From positions 2,537,104 to 2,601,103 of the forward strand of contig CAUVWZ020000002.1 in NCBI GenBank assembly GCA_963555835.3: DNA of 64,000 nt. Reading direction: 5' to 3'. The notes beneath the pieces are model-generated. The model did not search any database. It was not told the origin of the DNA and saw only the letters and a program-made list of their open reading frames with translations. The stretch is from JAPUME01 sp027294185. Its GTDB lineage: Bacteria; Acidobacteriota; Terriglobia; UBA7540; JAPUME01. Each line of letters opens with the position of its first letter. Within the stretch, counting starts at the first letter, position 1. Of this stretch, positions 25,574-34,473 are shown one piece after another. Both the position numbers and the translations under genes were made by a program.

Positions 25574-25609
25574 TCCACTGATCGACTGATTGACTGATTG
25601 ACTGATCGA
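25570..25609. repeat. Octanucleotide tandem repeat at the sulfatase stop
   Basis: Five 8-bp units: CTGATCCA, CTGATCGA, CTGATTGA, CTGATTGA, CTGATCGA. The TGA stop of the sulfatase-like gene is in the first unit, and mdh ends 27 bp beyond the array. Because 8 is not a multiple of 3, unit loss or gain after the stop has no coding effect. Confidence 0.85.
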
Positions 25610-25636
25610 CTGCCCCGCCTTTTTTCACCCTGCAAA

Positions 25637-26563
25637 TCACACCTTGATAATGTCCACCAGTTCTTTCACCGCAGCGGCGGATTTGTCGAGGCCCGCCTTC
25701 TCCTCGGGGGTGAGTTTGATTTCGATGATCTGCTCGACACCGCGAGCCCCGAGTTTCACCGGAACTCCGATGAAGAGTCCCTGAATTCCATATTCCCCTT
25801 CAAGGTAGGCGGCGCAGGGGAGGATTTTCTTCCGGTCATTGAAGATGGCGTCCACCATCTCGACCACTGCCGCCGAAGGCGCATAGAAGGCGCTTCCGGT
25901 TTTGAGGAGCTTCACGATTTCTCCGCCGCCTTTGCGGGTCCGTTCGATGATTCGGTCGAGCTGGTCTTTAGGCATCAGCTCCGCCACGGGGATGCCGGCG
26001 ACGGTGGTGTAGCGCGGCACGGGGACCATTGTATCGCCGTGGCCTCCCAGCACGAAGCCGTCCACGTTCTGGACGCTGACGTCGAGAGCCTCGGCAATGA
26101 AGCTGCGATAGCGGGCCGAATCGAGAATCCCCGCCATGCCGATGACGCGGTGCTTCGGGAAACCGCTGACGCGAAACCCCGTCTGCACCATCGCATCGAG
26201 AGGGTTGGTAACGATGATCAGGATGCATTCAGGGGAGTATTTGGCGACCTGCTGGACGGTGCTTTTAACGATTTCGTAATTTTTCTTCAACAAGTCGTCT
26301 CGGCTCCAACCCTCCTTGCGCGGGAACCCGGCCGTAACCACTATCAGGTCTGAGTTGGCGGTGTCGGTGTAGTCGTTGGTCCCCTGAATCTTGACGTCGT
26401 AGCCTTCGATGGGGCCGGATTCGAGCAGGTCCAATCCCTTGCCCTGCGGTATCCCCTCAACGATGTCAATCAGGACCACGTCGCCCAACTGCTTGTCGGC
26501 CAGACGGTGAGCCACCGTCGCCCCGACGTTCCCAGCCCCTACCACCGTTACCTTCTTGCGCAT
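25637..26563 (-). CDS. mdh: Malate dehydrogenase (LDH-like, NAD)
   Basis: A 308-residue cytoplasmic enzyme that interconverts malate and oxaloacetate. VTVVGAGNVGATVAH is the NAD loop and ends with LIDIVEG (acidic, NAD-preferring). Substrate residues are in the mobile loop GFPRKEGWSRDDLL (Arg pair), TNPLD, and GGHGDTMVP (catalytic His). The LDH-like MDH subgroup (as in Chloroflexi, Bacillus and many acidobacteria) fits. I start at ATG 26563, with GAGAGGCG nine bases upstream; the frame is open to 26713 but those residues have no family match. It lies opposite and upstream of frdABCD. Confidence 0.95.
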   Translation of the reverse strand: MRKKVTVVGAGNVGATVAHRLADKQLGDVVLIDIVEGIPQGKGLDLLESGPIEGYDVKIQGTNDYTDTANSDLIVVTAGFPRKEGWSRDDLLKKNYEIVKSTVQQVAKYSPECILIIVTNPLDAMVQTGFRVSGFPKHRVIGMAGILDSARYRSFIAEALDVSVQNVDGFVLGGHGDTMVPVPRYTTVAGIPVAELMPKDQLDRIIERTRKGGGEIVKLLKTGSAFYAPSAAVVEMVDAIFNDRKKILPCAAYLEGEYGIQGLFIGVPVKLGARGVEQIIEIKLTPEEKAGLDKSAAAVKELVDIIKV

Positions 26564-26663
26564 GACAGTTCGCCTCTCAGAGTGGATTTCCCTCGTGGTC
26601 CGTTTATTGCGCAGACTCACGTTCGGAACGGAACTTCCCGATGCGGATTCACTTTTGGCCAAG

Positions 26664-26692
26664 ATCATACGCCAGCCGCCGTTCCGCCTCAA
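26664..26692 (-). promoter_or_regulatory. Candidate sigma-70 promoter of mdh
   Basis: On the minus strand TTGAGG (26692-26687), a 17-bp spacer and TATGAT (26669-26664), about 95 bp before the mdh ATG. The -10 box is close to consensus. Confidence 0.5.
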
Positions 26693-26777
26693 GCATTGAT
26701 CGTCACGGGGCAATCAGAATTTATCGTTGCAATACTTTTCAAACGCCGCTTTTCCATTGAAATCCGCAACTCGGCGA

Positions 26778-26805
26778 TTGACAGAAAGTGACCTTGAGGT
26801 ATAGG
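26778..26805 (+). promoter_or_regulatory. Candidate sigma-70 promoter of frdABCD
   Basis: TTGACA (26778-26783), a 16-bp spacer and TATAGG (26800-26805), 98 bp before the frdA ATG. The 340-bp gap between mdh and frdA holds this and the divergent mdh promoter and no gene. Confidence 0.5.
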
Positions 26806-26903
26806 CTTCACGTCTGTTTTCAAGTTCTGAATAAATCATATAAGATAAGAAAAGCTTTCCGTCCTGTTGATGCAAAGCTGTGGGCGGATTTCCCTGAAAT
26901 TCT

Positions 26904-28652
26904 ATGGACGTCAATTCCTGTGATGTGCTGGTAGTGGGTGGTGGGGGCGCGGGCCTGCGAGCCGCCGTCGCCGCCGCAGAGCTGAATCCTCGCCTGGATA
27001 TCTGTGTAATTTCCAAGGTCTATCCTATGCGCAGCCACACGGTTTCGGCCGAGGGTGGCGCAGCAGCGGTCATTAAATCCGGCGACAGCCTGGACGACCA
27101 CGCCTATGACACGATCTCCGGTGGCGACTGGCTGTGCGACCAGGACGCGGTGGAAGCCTTTGTGAACGAGGCCCCAGGCGAGATGGTGCAACTGGAGCAC
27201 TGGGGCTGCCCCTGGAGCCGGCAAGCCGATGGCAGGGTCGCGGTGCGGTCCTTCGGGGGCATGAAGGTTCAACGCACCTGGTTCGCCTCCGACAAGACCG
27301 GCTTCCACATGCTGCACGCGCTGTTTCAGACTTCTCTGAAGTACGAAACCATCCGGCGCTACGATGAGTTTTTTGTCACCAAGCTGCTGGTCGATGACGG
27401 CCGCTGCCAGGGCGTGGTGGCGGTCGAGCTGGCCACGGGAAAGATTCAGGCCATCACCGCCAAAGCGGTCATCCTGGCCACGGGCGGCGCGGGCAAGATT
27501 TTCGCATTTACGACCAACGCCAATATCAAGAACGGCGACGGCATGGCGCTCGCCTACCGCGAAGGGGTGCCGCTGAAAGACATGGAATTCGTCCAGTACC
27601 ATCCCACCGGCCTTCCCTTCACCGGTATTCTGATTACGGAGGCTTCGCGCTCCGAGGGCGGCTGGTTGCTCAACAAGGACGGCTACCGCTACCTGCAGGA
27701 CTACGATCTGGGCACGCCGCAACCGAAGCCCGTGTTGCGCTCGATGGAATTAGGACCGCGAGACCGGCTTTCGCAGGCCTTCGTCAAGGAGCAGGAAAAG
27801 GGACGCACGTTCGAAGGACCGTACGGGCATTATGTCCATCTTGATATCCGCCATCTGGGGGCGAGCGTGATCGACAAGAATCTCCCCTTCGTGCGCGAGC
27901 TTTGTCGCAAGTACGTGAACCTCGACCCCGTCGAGGAGATGATTCCCGTTCGGCCGGTCGTTCACTACATGATGGGAGGCATCCACACGGACCTGGACGG
28001 GGCTACGCCCCTGGCCGGGCTATATTCGGCGGGCGAGGCCGCCTGTGTGAGCATCAACGGAGCCAATCGGCTGGGGTCGAATTCGCTGACGGAATGCCTG
28101 GTCTTCGGCGCAAGGGCCGGCAAGGCGGCGGCAGCCCATGCCGTTCGCCAGAAGGAGGCGAATGAGGCCGTCCGCGCCCAGGCGATTGACGAAATGCACC
28201 GTGTGCAGAAGGGTTTTCAGCGAAAGAAGAAAGGGAAGGAAAAGATCGCCACTCTCCGCGAAGAGATGCAGAAGACCATGGAAGATTGCGCCGGCATCTA
28301 TCGGAGCGATGCCACTCTCGCGCAGGGGGCGGAAAAACTGCGGCGGCTCCAGGAGAGGCTTCAGGACCTGTCGCTCGACGACGCGAGCTACACCTTCAAC
28401 ACGGAACTGACTTCCGCCCTGGAGCTCACCTACATGTTGGATTTGGCGGAAGTGATCGTCCAGTCCGCCCGGCAACGCAGGGAATCCCGCGGCTCCCACC
28501 AGCGGAGCGACCATCCCCGGAGAGATGATAAAAAGTACCTGGCGCACTCGCTTGCCTACCGGGGGCAGACCGACGGTGATCCTCCCCGGATTGAATATTT
28601 ACCGGTTACAATTACGCGCTGGCCGCCGGGTAAGCGCGTGTATGGAAAATAG
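26904..28652 (+). CDS. frdA: Fumarate reductase / succinate dehydrogenase flavoprotein subunit
   Basis: A 582-residue FAD subunit of quinol:fumarate reductase, whose best match by eye is E. coli FrdA. VLVVGGGGAGLRAA binds FAD, and His45 in MRSHTVSAEGG is the covalent FAD site. The active-site parts HPTGLPFTGILITEASRSEGG, RPVVHYMMGGI and SNSLTECLVFG are all present. The C-terminus (ESRGSHQRSDHPRRDD and PPGKRVYG) is complete. It catalyses fumarate/succinate interconversion at the membrane. The SD is weak. It is the first gene of the frdABCD operon; a promoter candidate lies at 26778-26805. Naming as Frd or Sdh follows homology, and the working direction in vivo is unknown. Confidence 0.95.
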   Translation: MDVNSCDVLVVGGGGAGLRAAVAAAELNPRLDICVISKVYPMRSHTVSAEGGAAAVIKSGDSLDDHAYDTISGGDWLCDQDAVEAFVNEAPGEMVQLEHWGCPWSRQADGRVAVRSFGGMKVQRTWFASDKTGFHMLHALFQTSLKYETIRRYDEFFVTKLLVDDGRCQGVVAVELATGKIQAITAKAVILATGGAGKIFAFTTNANIKNGDGMALAYREGVPLKDMEFVQYHPTGLPFTGILITEASRSEGGWLLNKDGYRYLQDYDLGTPQPKPVLRSMELGPRDRLSQAFVKEQEKGRTFEGPYGHYVHLDIRHLGASVIDKNLPFVRELCRKYVNLDPVEEMIPVRPVVHYMMGGIHTDLDGATPLAGLYSAGEAACVSINGANRLGSNSLTECLVFGARAGKAAAAHAVRQKEANEAVRAQAIDEMHRVQKGFQRKKKGKEKIATLREEMQKTMEDCAGIYRSDATLAQGAEKLRRLQERLQDLSLDDASYTFNTELTSALELTYMLDLAEVIVQSARQRRESRGSHQRSDHPRRDDKKYLAHSLAYRGQTDGDPPRIEYLPVTITRWPPGKRVYGK

Positions 28653-28655
28653 AAT

Positions 28656-29399
28656 ATGCCCACCACAATCACTCTTGCCGTTACCCGCTATCGTCCGGAA
28701 CAGGAAACCGAGCCCACGGTCCAGAACTATGAGGTTCCCTACGACAAAGACTGGGTGATTCTGGACGCGCTCAACTACATCAAGAATGAGCTGGATGGAA
28801 CTCTTTCCTTCCGCTGGTCGTGCCGGATGGGCGTTTGCGGCAGTTGCGGGATGATGGTGAACGGGGAGCCGAAGCTCACCTGCGCCACCTTTCTTTCCGA
28901 ATATCTTCCCGGCCCCATCCGCGTGGAGCCCTCGCGGTATTTCCCCGTGCTGCGTGATCTGGTGGTGGAGATGTCGGACTTCATGCAGAAGCTCAAGAAG
29001 GTGAAGCCCTGGATTATCCGCGCCGCTGAAAAGCCGCTCGAAGAGGGCGAGTATCTACAGACACCGGCCGAGCTCGACCTCTACAAGCAGTTCAGCATGT
29101 GCATCAATTGCACGCTCTGTTATTCCGCCTGTCCCGTCTATGGATTGGAGCCGACCTTCATCGGTCCTGCGGTCATCGCCTTGGCGCGGCGCTACAATCA
29201 GGACTCCCGTGATGAGGGAGCCGAGGAGCGCGATGACATTCTATCTGAGGAAGACGGCATCTGGCAGTGCACCTTCGTGGGCGAGTGCACGAAAGTCTGC
29301 CCCAAGGACGTTGACCCCGCCGGGGCCATTCAGCAATTCAAAGTCACCAACACGAACCGCTGGTTCAAGTCGCTGCTTCTTCCGAAGGGGGCGAAATGA
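28656..29399 (+). CDS. frdB: Fumarate reductase iron-sulfur subunit
   Basis: A 247-residue subunit carrying three clusters. The [2Fe-2S] ligands are in CRMGVCGSCGMMVNGEPKLTC (the four Cys words are CRMGVC, GSCG and KLTC). The [4Fe-4S] ligands are in CINCTLCYSACP, and the [3Fe-4S] region is CTFVGECTKVCP. It passes electrons between FrdA and the membrane quinone site. It starts three bp after frdA and overlaps frdC by four bp (ATGA). Length matches E. coli FrdB (244). Confidence 0.95.
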   Translation: MPTTITLAVTRYRPEQETEPTVQNYEVPYDKDWVILDALNYIKNELDGTLSFRWSCRMGVCGSCGMMVNGEPKLTCATFLSEYLPGPIRVEPSRYFPVLRDLVVEMSDFMQKLKKVKPWIIRAAEKPLEEGEYLQTPAELDLYKQFSMCINCTLCYSACPVYGLEPTFIGPAVIALARRYNQDSRDEGAEERDDILSEEDGIWQCTFVGECTKVCPKDVDPAGAIQQFKVTNTNRWFKSLLLPKGAK

Positions 29400-29809
29400 G
29401 CACACAGCCCCACTACACGCCCTATCATCCCAAGTGGTACCGCAGGAGAGTATCGGTCTGGTGGTGGCTCGAGCGTTGGACGTTCACCAAGTTCGTCCTG
29501 CGGGAGCTCACCAGCGTTTCGGTGGGTTACTTCGCCCTAATACTGCTGTTTCAGTTGCGCGCCCTCAAACGGGGACCGGAGGCCTACGCCGATTTTCTGG
29601 GATTGATGAAGAGTCCCCTGTTTGGCGTCTTGAACGGCATCGCTTTTCTATTCGTCCTCTACCACACGATTACCTGGTTCCACTTGACGCCCAAGGCGCT
29701 GGTGGTTCGCCTGGGAGGGAAGCGAGTGCCGGATTCGCTCCTCCTTGCGTTGAACTACCTGGCGTGGATTGCGTTGTCGGCAGCCGTGGTTTGGATCATG
29801 AGAGGATAA
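29396..29809 (+). CDS. frdC: Fumarate reductase membrane anchor subunit C
   Basis: A 137-residue subunit with three membrane helices. YHPKWYRR, RWTFTKFVLRELTSVSVGYFAL, FLGLMKSPLF, and LYHTITWFHLTPKALVVRLGGKRVPDS align well by eye with E. coli FrdC (HTKTWFELAPKA). The type D, haemless anchor pair of FrdC and FrdD holds the quinone site. The ATGA overlap with frdB indicates coupling. No extra haem ligands are visible. Confidence 0.9.
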   Translation: MSTQPHYTPYHPKWYRRRVSVWWWLERWTFTKFVLRELTSVSVGYFALILLFQLRALKRGPEAYADFLGLMKSPLFGVLNGIAFLFVLYHTITWFHLTPKALVVRLGGKRVPDSLLLALNYLAWIALSAAVVWIMRG

Positions 29810-29837
29810 GGGCGCGGGCGCCGGAAAGTTGGAGGTG

Positions 29838-30200
29838 ATGGATCATCCAATGGCCAGAAGCATGACACCCTTCTTTTGGTCCTTGTTCAGCGCGGGGGGA
29901 GCGTTGACGTCGCTGCTGTTTCCCGTCCATCTATTTCTTACCGGAGTGGCCTATCCGCTGGGGTGGATGGATGCGCCGGCCCATGATGTCCTTCTGGACC
30001 TGGTGAGGCGCCCGATCACGCGGTTCTATCTCTTCTCCCTGATCTCTCTGGCGCTGTTTCATTGGGCGCACCGGTTCCGCTACATTTTGTACGACGGCTT
30101 TAAGCTGAAACATCTGACCGCACTTATCAAATTCATCTGCTATGGCGGCGCGCTTTTCGGAACTTGCATGGCGGGGTACCTGCTCTGGACCCTCGGCTAG
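29838..30200 (+). CDS. frdD: Fumarate reductase membrane anchor subunit D
   Basis: About 120 residues with three membrane helices. PFFWSLFSAGGALTSLLFPVHLFL resembles E. coli FrdD EPVFWGLFGAGG..., and FHWAHRFRYILYDG resembles the CGLHRMHHAMHD region that lines the quinone pocket. The frame is open from TTG 29829, but the ATG at 29838 is likelier, or ATG 29850 if the GGAGGTGAT SD is used. Stop TAG at 30198-30200. It completes the frdABCD operon. Confidence 0.88.
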   Translation: MDHPMARSMTPFFWSLFSAGGALTSLLFPVHLFLTGVAYPLGWMDAPAHDVLLDLVRRPITRFYLFSLISLALFHWAHRFRYILYDGFKLKHLTALIKFICYGGALFGTCMAGYLLWTLG

Positions 30201-30266
30201 CGCGTCCCGTCAGGAGGCACGAGAAAGAAAGACATTCTCCATGCTGTTCTGCGAGGGTGGGAGGCC

Positions 30267-30623
30267 ATGTTACGAATCGTCCATGTGTTCGATATCAAAC
30301 CGGGTGTGATTGAGGAATCCTTCGTCGAGTGGCTCGACGCTCAACTGGACCAGATTACGCGGCGCTTTGGCTGCGAAAAGCGGAAAACCTGGATGTTCCT
30401 CGACGGAATTCGCGGCAACTACGAGCGGGGAAATCCCGACCGCCGTCCCAAGTACTTGAATGAAGCCTTTTGGCCGGACCAGGCCCACGCAGACCACTTC
30501 CGGCAATGGCTGCTTTCCTCCGAAGGGGACGAATTCCGCCGTCGCTGGTTCGATAACGTCGTCAATCACACCGTCCTGCGCTATGTGGAAGGCGCCAGCT
30601 CACGGCCTTTCACCGACGATTAG
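30267..30623 (+). CDS. Conserved-looking 118-residue soluble protein, unknown
   Basis: A small protein with strong coding character. It begins MLRIVHVFDIKPGVIEESF and has WLDAQLDQITRRFGC, WMFLDGIRG and YLNEAFWPDQAHADHFRQW in the middle, ending in an acidic tail. The alternation of short strands and helices suggests a ferredoxin-like (dimeric alpha/beta-barrel) fold, seen for many small monooxygenase-like proteins; this is a guess. A good SD (GGGAGG) precedes the ATG. It lies 66 bp after frdD on the same strand and may be the last gene of the frd transcript. Convergent with icd, with a 13-bp gap. Confidence 0.65.
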   Translation: MLRIVHVFDIKPGVIEESFVEWLDAQLDQITRRFGCEKRKTWMFLDGIRGNYERGNPDRRPKYLNEAFWPDQAHADHFRQWLLSSEGDEFRRRWFDNVVNHTVLRYVEGASSRPFTDD

Positions 30624-30636
30624 GGTAGCGCCTCGG

Positions 30637-32076
30637 TTAGCCGCCGGAAGCTTTCACGCCGTCCATGTTTTCGATGATGGCGCCGGCGAAGTCGCTGGTC
30701 CCTAGCTTTTTGACGTCGGTGATGCCTTCCATTCTCATCAGCCGGTCGAGGTCGTAGGTGACGCGGCGCTGCTTGATGGTTTCCGCCAAAGCGAGCTCGA
30801 TCAGTTCTCCCACCTCAGGCCATCCCATGAACTCGAACATGAGGCTGCCGGCCAGAATGACGGCGCCGGGATTGATGACGTCCTTGTCGGCGTACTTGGG
30901 GGCGGTGCCGTGCGTGGCCTCGAACAGGCCCCGCTCGTCGCCGATATTCGCGCCCGGAGCCAGCCCCAGCCCGCCCACCTGCGCGGCGCAGGCGTCGGAT
31001 AGATAGTCACCGTTCAGGTTCGGCGTGCAGACCACATCGTACTCCTCGGCTCGGGTCAAAATCTGCTGCAGCATGGAGTCGGCAATGCGGTCCTTGATGA
31101 GCACCTTCTTTTTCCATTTTTCTCCGCCGTGTGTGGACCAAATGGTGTCCAGGCACTCCTTCACCTGGGCGTGAATCGCTGCCCGGAATTCCGGGGAACC
31201 GTGCGCCAGTCCCGGCTCGATCAAGGTGGCGTTGTCTTCCACGCTCAGGTCCGGGTTCTTCTCCCTGTTGGCGAGGATCCAGCTCTCCTGTTCGCTGACG
31301 GTTTCGGCGCGAAATTCCTTCTTGCCCAGCTCATAGCCCCAGTCGCGGAAAGCGCCTTCGGTGAACTTCATGATGTTGCCTTTGTGGACCATGGTCACGC
31401 TCTTGCGTCCGCGCTCGATGGCATAACGAATCCCTCGGCGCATGAGCGCCTTCGTGTTCGTGGCCGACATCGGCTTGATGCCGATTCCCGAGTCGGCGCG
31501 CACGCGCTTCGATGAGCCGTCGGAGGCGAGCAGCTGGTTCACAAAGTCGATGGCCTTGGCCGCCTGGGGAGAACCCTCGCGCCATTCGATGCCCGCGTAA
31601 ACGTCCTCCGTGTTCTCACGGAAGATGACCACGTTCATTCGCTCCGGGTGCTTGACGGGGGAAGGCACGCCCTCGAAGTACTTCACCGGGCGCACGCAGG
31701 CGTAGAGGTTGAGCAACTGGCGCAGGGCCACGTTCAAGCTGCGGATGCCGCCGCCGACCGGGGTGGTCAGGGGACCCTTGATGGCGATGTGAAAATCGCG
31801 GATGGCGTCCACGGTATCGGTCGGCAGCCATTCGCCGAATTTCTTATAGGCCTTCTCGCCGGCAAGAATCTCATACCAGGCGATCTTGCGTTTGCCGCCG
31901 GAGGTCTTCTCCACCGCAGCGTCGAAGACGCGGCGTGAAGCTTTCCAGATGTCTCGCCCCGTACCGTCCCCCTCGATGAAGGGGATGATCGGATTCGGCG
32001 GAACAACAAATTTTCCGTTCTTGAAAGCGATGGGTTCTCCCGCAGTGGGAACGGGTACGCCGTTATAGGGCTTCAT
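30637..32076 (-). CDS. icd: Isocitrate dehydrogenase, NADP-dependent (E. coli Icd type)
   Basis: A 479-residue decarboxylating enzyme giving 2-oxoglutarate. Conserved parts are FIEGDGTGRDIW, GIRSLNVALRQ (Ser at the site phosphorylated by AceK in E. coli), ENTEDVYAGIEW, HKGNIMKFTEG and HGTAPKYADKDVINPG. Lys-Tyr in the last motif match the NADP-specific pair Lys344-Tyr345. I start at ATG 32076; the frame opens with a GTG at 32115, but GAGGT lies between them at a workable distance before the ATG. Upstream is acn on the same strand with a 205-bp gap, so the two TCA genes may share transcription. Confidence 0.95.
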   Translation of the reverse strand: MKPYNGVPVPTAGEPIAFKNGKFVVPPNPIIPFIEGDGTGRDIWKASRRVFDAAVEKTSGGKRKIAWYEILAGEKAYKKFGEWLPTDTVDAIRDFHIAIKGPLTTPVGGGIRSLNVALRQLLNLYACVRPVKYFEGVPSPVKHPERMNVVIFRENTEDVYAGIEWREGSPQAAKAIDFVNQLLASDGSSKRVRADSGIGIKPMSATNTKALMRRGIRYAIERGRKSVTMVHKGNIMKFTEGAFRDWGYELGKKEFRAETVSEQESWILANREKNPDLSVEDNATLIEPGLAHGSPEFRAAIHAQVKECLDTIWSTHGGEKWKKKVLIKDRIADSMLQQILTRAEEYDVVCTPNLNGDYLSDACAAQVGGLGLAPGANIGDERGLFEATHGTAPKYADKDVINPGAVILAGSLMFEFMGWPEVGELIELALAETIKQRRVTYDLDRLMRMEGITDVKKLGTSDFAGAIIENMDGVKASGG

Positions 32077-32281
32077 CTTTTGATTTACCTCGCTCAGGTG
32101 CCTGCGTTCTCTCACCGGGTGCCGGGAAGTGATGCCCGGGGAATGGGTTGAAGGATTTATCCGGCGATTTATCCGGCCGAAACGCGATGGGCCTTACCGG
32201 GGGCCGCCGGAGGTATGGAGCTCGGGCGGGGAAGGATCGTTTACGGGTGAAGCAAAACGGGCTCGGGGTTCGAAAGCTGAT

Positions 32282-34204
32282 CTACTGGTTCCTAATCAAA
32301 TTTAACAACCCGCCGGCCAGCATGACATTCCTTTGCCGCTCCGTCATGGTGTATTGGACCGGGATGTCAAAGTCCTGCGTGATATTTCGCAGCTTCACGG
32401 GCTTCCCGTCCGAAAGGGCCTTCCTCACGCCGACGATTTCAAACTCGTCACCCTGATTCAGGCGGTCGTGGTCGGCGGGATTTTCGAACGTCAGCGGCAG
32501 GATGCCGAAGTTGACCAGATTAGCCCAGTGAATGCGGGCGAAGGATTTGGCGATGACCGCCTTCAGTCCCAGATACATCGGCGCCAGGGCGGCATGTTCG
32601 CGGCTGGACCCCTGCCCGTAGTTGGTTCCCCCCACAATAAAACCGCCGCCGTTCTGCTTGGCCCGCTCGACGAATTTAGGGTCGACCCGCGCATAGACGA
32701 ATTCCGCGATGGCGGGGATGTTCGAGCGCAGCGGCAGGATCCTGGCTCCGGCCGGCATGATGTGGTCCGTGGTGATGTCGTCGCCGACCTTGAGCAGGAG
32801 CTTTCCTTTCAGACTTTCCGGCATGGGCTTGGCGAGCGGAAGAGGCTTGATGTTAGGGCCGCGTATGACTTCCACCGTATCGGGTTTCTTCGAGGGAGGC
32901 AGGATCATGCGGTCGTCGATGATGCACTCCTCAGGCCACTCGACCTTAGGAGGAGTCCCCAGGTCGCGCGGGTCGGTGATGGCGCCGCGCGCGGCACAGG
33001 CGGCCGCCGTTTCCGGGCTGGCCAGGTAAACCCTGGCGTTCGGCGTCCCGCTACGGCCCTCAAAGTTCCGGTTGAAGCTTCGCACGGAAACCGAACCGGA
33101 GGAGGGCGCTTGGCCCATACCGATACAGGGTCCGCAGGCTGACTCGAGAATCCGGGCCCCGCCTGAAATCAGGTCCGCCAGTCCCCCGCTTCGTCCAATC
33201 ATTTCAAAAACCTGCCGCGAGCCGGGCGTGACGACCAGACTCACATCCGGATGGACAGGATGTTCTTTGACGACCGAGGCGACGCTCATCAAATCATGGT
33301 AGGAAGAGTTGGTGCAACTGCCGATGGCGACCTGCTGCACTTTCAGCCCCTGGATTTCACGCACCGGGACGACCTTGTCCGGGCTGTGGGGCTGGGCCAT
33401 TAGCGGTTCCAGTTTATTGAGATCAATGACCATTGTTTCGTCATAGGTGGCCTCCGGGTCGGCCGCCAAAGCCTTCCAAACCTGTTCGCGCTTCTGGCTG
33501 CGGAGGTAGGTGCGCGTCCTCTCGTCACTGGGGAAGATGGAGGTGGTAGCTCCGAGCTCCGCGCCCATATTCGTAATGGTGCTCCGCTCGGGAACCGTGA
33601 GCGAAGCCACCCCTTCGCCGTGGTATTCAATGATTTTTCCGATTCCGCCCTTCACGGTAAGGCGGCGGAGCATTTCGAGAATAATATCCTTGGCCGTAAC
33701 CCAGGGTTGGAGCTTGCCTCGCAGTTCGACCCCTAGAATCTTCGGCATGTTCACATAAAAAGGGCCGCCGCCCATGGCCACGGCCACGTCCAGCCCTCCG
33801 GCGCCAATCGCCAGCGCCCCCATGCCGCCGCTCGTAGGAGTATGGCTGTCAGAGCCAAGCAGGGTGGTTCCTGGCTCGGAAAACCTTTCCAGATGCACCT
33901 GATGGCAGATCCCGTTCCCGGGGCGGGAATAGTACACCCCGTGCTTGGAGGCTATGGTCTGCAGGAAGCGGTGGTCATCGGCGTTTTCAAAACCTGATTG
34001 CAGCATGTTGTGGTCGACGTAGCTGACGGAAAGCTTGGTTTTGACCCGCGGAATCCCCATGGCTTCAAACTGAAGATAGGCCATGGTCCCCGTAGCGTCC
34101 TGCGTGAGTGTCTGATCGATTCGAAAGGCGGTTTCTTCGCCGGCTACCGCCTTGCCCTGCAATAAATGCGCGTCAATGATTTTTTGTGTGAGATTTCGTC
34201 CCAT
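32282..34204 (-). CDS. Aconitate hydratase (short, about 640-residue form)
   Basis: A 640-residue [4Fe-4S] enzyme that isomerises citrate and isocitrate. Cluster ligands are Cys in GSCTNSSYHDL and the pair in ESACGPCIGMG. Substrate residues occur in DSHTPTSGGMG and GGTNYGQGSSREHAA, near the C-terminal swivel domain. It is shorter than AcnA/AcnB (about 890) and matches the compact bacterial/archaeal aconitase type with the mitochondrial-like order. The homologous (homo)aconitase/isopropylmalate isomerase group is an alternative, but the large and small domains are fused here, as in aconitases. SD GGGAGA, ATG start at 34204. Followed by icd. Confidence 0.93.
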   Translation of the reverse strand: MGRNLTQKIIDAHLLQGKAVAGEETAFRIDQTLTQDATGTMAYLQFEAMGIPRVKTKLSVSYVDHNMLQSGFENADDHRFLQTIASKHGVYYSRPGNGICHQVHLERFSEPGTTLLGSDSHTPTSGGMGALAIGAGGLDVAVAMGGGPFYVNMPKILGVELRGKLQPWVTAKDIILEMLRRLTVKGGIGKIIEYHGEGVASLTVPERSTITNMGAELGATTSIFPSDERTRTYLRSQKREQVWKALAADPEATYDETMVIDLNKLEPLMAQPHSPDKVVPVREIQGLKVQQVAIGSCTNSSYHDLMSVASVVKEHPVHPDVSLVVTPGSRQVFEMIGRSGGLADLISGGARILESACGPCIGMGQAPSSGSVSVRSFNRNFEGRSGTPNARVYLASPETAAACAARGAITDPRDLGTPPKVEWPEECIIDDRMILPPSKKPDTVEVIRGPNIKPLPLAKPMPESLKGKLLLKVGDDITTDHIMPAGARILPLRSNIPAIAEFVYARVDPKFVERAKQNGGGFIVGGTNYGQGSSREHAALAPMYLGLKAVIAKSFARIHWANLVNFGILPLTFENPADHDRLNQGDEFEIVGVRKALSDGKPVKLRNITQDFDIPVQYTMTERQRNVMLAGGLLNLIRNQ

Positions 34205-34405
34205 ATTTTTTCTCCCGCGAACTGCGAAAACAGCGACCCGTACGGTTCCCGAGGGTCACTAAAACTCCACTTTCTACGATAACACCCCGATGCTTCCAAT
34301 TTCAAGAAATACGGGTACCTGGCAGCTTTCCTTGCGTTTGGTTCCAGCCGGGATGCTTGTTTCCTGCGGTTCCCGGGAGAGGGTTCAGACCCGGCTAAGA
34401 GGTGT

Positions 34406-34435
34406 TTGCTTCCGCCTCCCACATGTCTGTATAAT
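34406..34435 (+). promoter_or_regulatory. Candidate sigma-70 promoter of the GAF-domain gene
   Basis: TTGCTT (34406-34411), an 18-bp spacer and a perfect TATAAT (34430-34435), 38 bp before the ATG. The SD GGAGGGG then lies in a short leader. Confidence 0.55.
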
Positions 34436-34473
34436 TCCGAGACCAGATTTCTTTATACAGGAGGGGATTCACT

